From Scenedesmus sp. ARA3 (lineage: Eukaryota > Chlorophyta > Chlorophyceae > Sphaeropleales > Scenedesmaceae): a DNA stretch of 64,000 bases. The stretch covers positions 62,001 through 126,000 of the forward strand of contig RWJK01001889.1 of assembly GCA_004335835.1 (NCBI GenBank), in the 5' to 3' direction. The notes under the pieces are model-generated. The model was not told the origin of the DNA. It did not search any database and saw only the letters and a list, made by a program, of their open reading frames with translations. Shown here piece after piece: positions 62,400 through 64,000 of this stretch. Each line of letters starts with the position of its first letter. Positions within the stretch are counted from its first letter, which is position 1. The position numbers were made by a program, and so were the translations under genes.

Positions 62400-64000
62400 G
62401 CAGGTACGTGTTGCCTTATACTATTCTTCGAAATTACCTGACGGTGTGCACGCGTGACACAGGTGGAGGGCCGGCCCTGGCGCCAGAGCGTGGTGCGGTG
62501 GGCAGCTGGGTGGAACGCATGGTGCCTACTGCTGCTTGTTGAGTGAAAATCAACAGCACAACACTCGTGATTTGATTGAAGCCTTTAACGGGGCGGCCGT
62601 CTTGTATGTGGGGAAGACCAGCAGCGGGTGACTGACAGGCGTTTCCATTCTAAGAACTATAGAACCGCGATGCACGCGTAACCCGGCACCCATGAATCAC
62701 AGAACTACTTACCACAGGAAACAACACGCGCTTGTACGGCCGGCGCGGCTATACAAGCCGAACTCGGGCTGTGCTTCAACCGCAACAGCATTGCAAGGCC
62801 TGACAACTGTCCTGATGCTGGAAAAGGGCAGCACAGTACAGGATAGAACAGCCAAGGCACTGCGCAAGCTCGATGGCGTGGCAAATCACTTTTAAAGGTG
62901 TCTGATTGACTGCATCAAGCAGTGATCCGCATGGCTGCCCAAGCGCCCGCAAGGCACGGCACAGAGTAGAGTGGCAAGATGCCATGCGAAGCATCATAGC
63001 ACTAACCATGCCTGATGCCCAATGCATGGCTTGCTGTGCACATGACGCTCGCTGGGTACGTCCCCAAAATACACGAGCACGTAAGACTCGAAACACAACC
63101 ATGCTGTGCCAAGCTGGGCCTGTAGCCTGGAGTTGCCCCAGCGGCGCTAAAAAGATGTCATGCCAAGCTGTTATACTGGCCGCAGCAGCCAGCAACAACA
63201 GCGCCAACAGCTGTGGCCCATCACGAGCCCAAAAACCCATACTACTTTCCCCCAACTTGACAAAAATCAACCACCACTACAACCGCAGGTGCACAGACAC
63301 CTCAGGTAGTACAAGCATAGTACACATTTGCGCAGGTCAGCACAGGCCGGCTGCGGCAGTCAACCACTGTACAGGCCAGCATGCTTGTCAGTTGCTGACT
63401 CGCTGCCTCATGCGCAAGCAGCTTTCATGTCATGTCAGCTGCCACAGACATGTCAATCAGCAGCAGCATGGCTGGTCTATAGACAGTCAACAAGCAGTCA
63501 GCACTGTTGACCAGCCGTATGCTTGCATACTGCACACAATCATGTACATGTTGGCAGCAAACCACCAACAGAAGGCGATTTGCAGACGAAGCCAACAACA
63601 AGAAGCTACCTGACAAGCAACCTGGGGTGTTTGCTCGCATCCAAACAAGCCTCAATCCAGAGGCCAGCATACCATACCAAATTGTACGTATAAAAACCAA
63701 TGAAGGTAGCCAAATGAAAACAGCCACAGCTCTTCATAGGACATGATGCTGCAGTGCAGCTTGCAGGCATCTGCCTGAGGCACGCACCTGCACTGTACAG
63801 GGCTGCAGCAGCTGCTGGTCAAAGCTGGTTAAAGCTGGTGAACACAACATGGCGTGCCTGCATGCTGCATCATCACCAGCAGCAGAGTTGACAAAAAAGA
63901 GCAGCCTGCATGCAGGCAAGCCAACTGTACAGACACCACCCCACGCAGGCAGATGTTTGCCCTGTTGCAGGCGAGCCAAGAAGACTGGGTCAACATGCCG
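62400..64000. other. Right end of the window: no gene that can be identified
   Basis: The left part should carry the OPR promoter. Overlapping open frames occur on both strands at 62776-63613 without recognisable content. On the minus strand, 63787-63900 reads HAMLCSPALTSFDQQLLQPCTVQ up to a donor-like GTGCGTGCC at about 63786 and may be an exon of a gene entering from the right, but this is weak. Confidence 0.35.

Noticed and set aside
62776..63613. Overlapping frames on both strands at the right end
   Set aside because: Neither has domain-like features; the plus-strand frame is a chance opening with mixed composition, and the minus-strand hydrophobic start is GCTG-rich intergenic sequence.

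Overview
This window is nuclear DNA of a green alga, most likely a chlorophyte of the Chlorophyceae (Sphaeropleales/Scenedesmaceae would fit; this placement is inference). The evidence: genes are split into many short exons with GTGAG/GTGCG donors and CAG acceptors; TGTAA poly(A) signals follow several stop codons; (CAG/CTG)n microsatellites are abundant in exons and introns; and the gene set is algal (a plastid FtsH-like ATPase, pyruvate:ferredoxin oxidoreductase, a 12-oxophytodienoate-reductase-type enzyme and a MYND-finger protein of a type I recall as expanded in these algae).

Layout. 1-1.1 kb: a 146-bp tandem repeat and a low-complexity minus-strand reading frame. 1.4-5.4 kb (minus): RIN2/AMFR-type RING-H2 E3 ligase, 5 exons, 708 aa. 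6.3-20.6 kb (minus): FtsHi-type AAA ATPase, 24 exons, 1114 aa, with the HExxH zinc site changed to KEVGI. 21.0-22.0 kb (plus): VMA21-like V-ATPase assembly factor. 22.3-23.6 kb (plus): unrecognised Q/A-rich protein whose 3' end is triplicated. 25.1-38.4 kb (plus): pyruvate:ferredoxin oxidoreductase, 24 exons, 1283 aa. 40.0-43.4 kb (minus): NAD(P)-binding epimerase-like protein, 8 exons, 379 aa. 44.0-47.9 kb (minus): MYND-finger protein, 957 aa. 49.3-55.9 kb (plus): secreted subtilisin-family protease, 12 exons, 1011 aa. 57.4-62.1 kb (minus): OPR/Old Yellow Enzyme family flavoprotein, at least 9 exons. I built the exon models by hand. In each, reading phase is preserved across every junction and the total is a whole number of codons, which is strong internal support. 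The exceptions are the 5' end of the OPR gene and one doubtful 35-nt intron in the MYND gene.

The most unusual feature runs across the whole window. Exon edges, together with their splice site and adjoining intron, are tandemly copied inside the neighbouring intron, usually 2-7 times with a period of about 90-160 bp. For donor edges the first copy is the true one; for acceptor edges the last copy is. Most introns are therefore filled with decayed echoes of the exon next to them, carrying decoy splice sites. In addition, many 3' splice sites are immediately preceded by sense-strand (CTG)n tracts, which seem to stand in for a normal pyrimidine tract. Together these suggest that introns here grow by local tandem duplication and microsatellite expansion. 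No mobile element, CRISPR array, rRNA or convincing tRNA was found.
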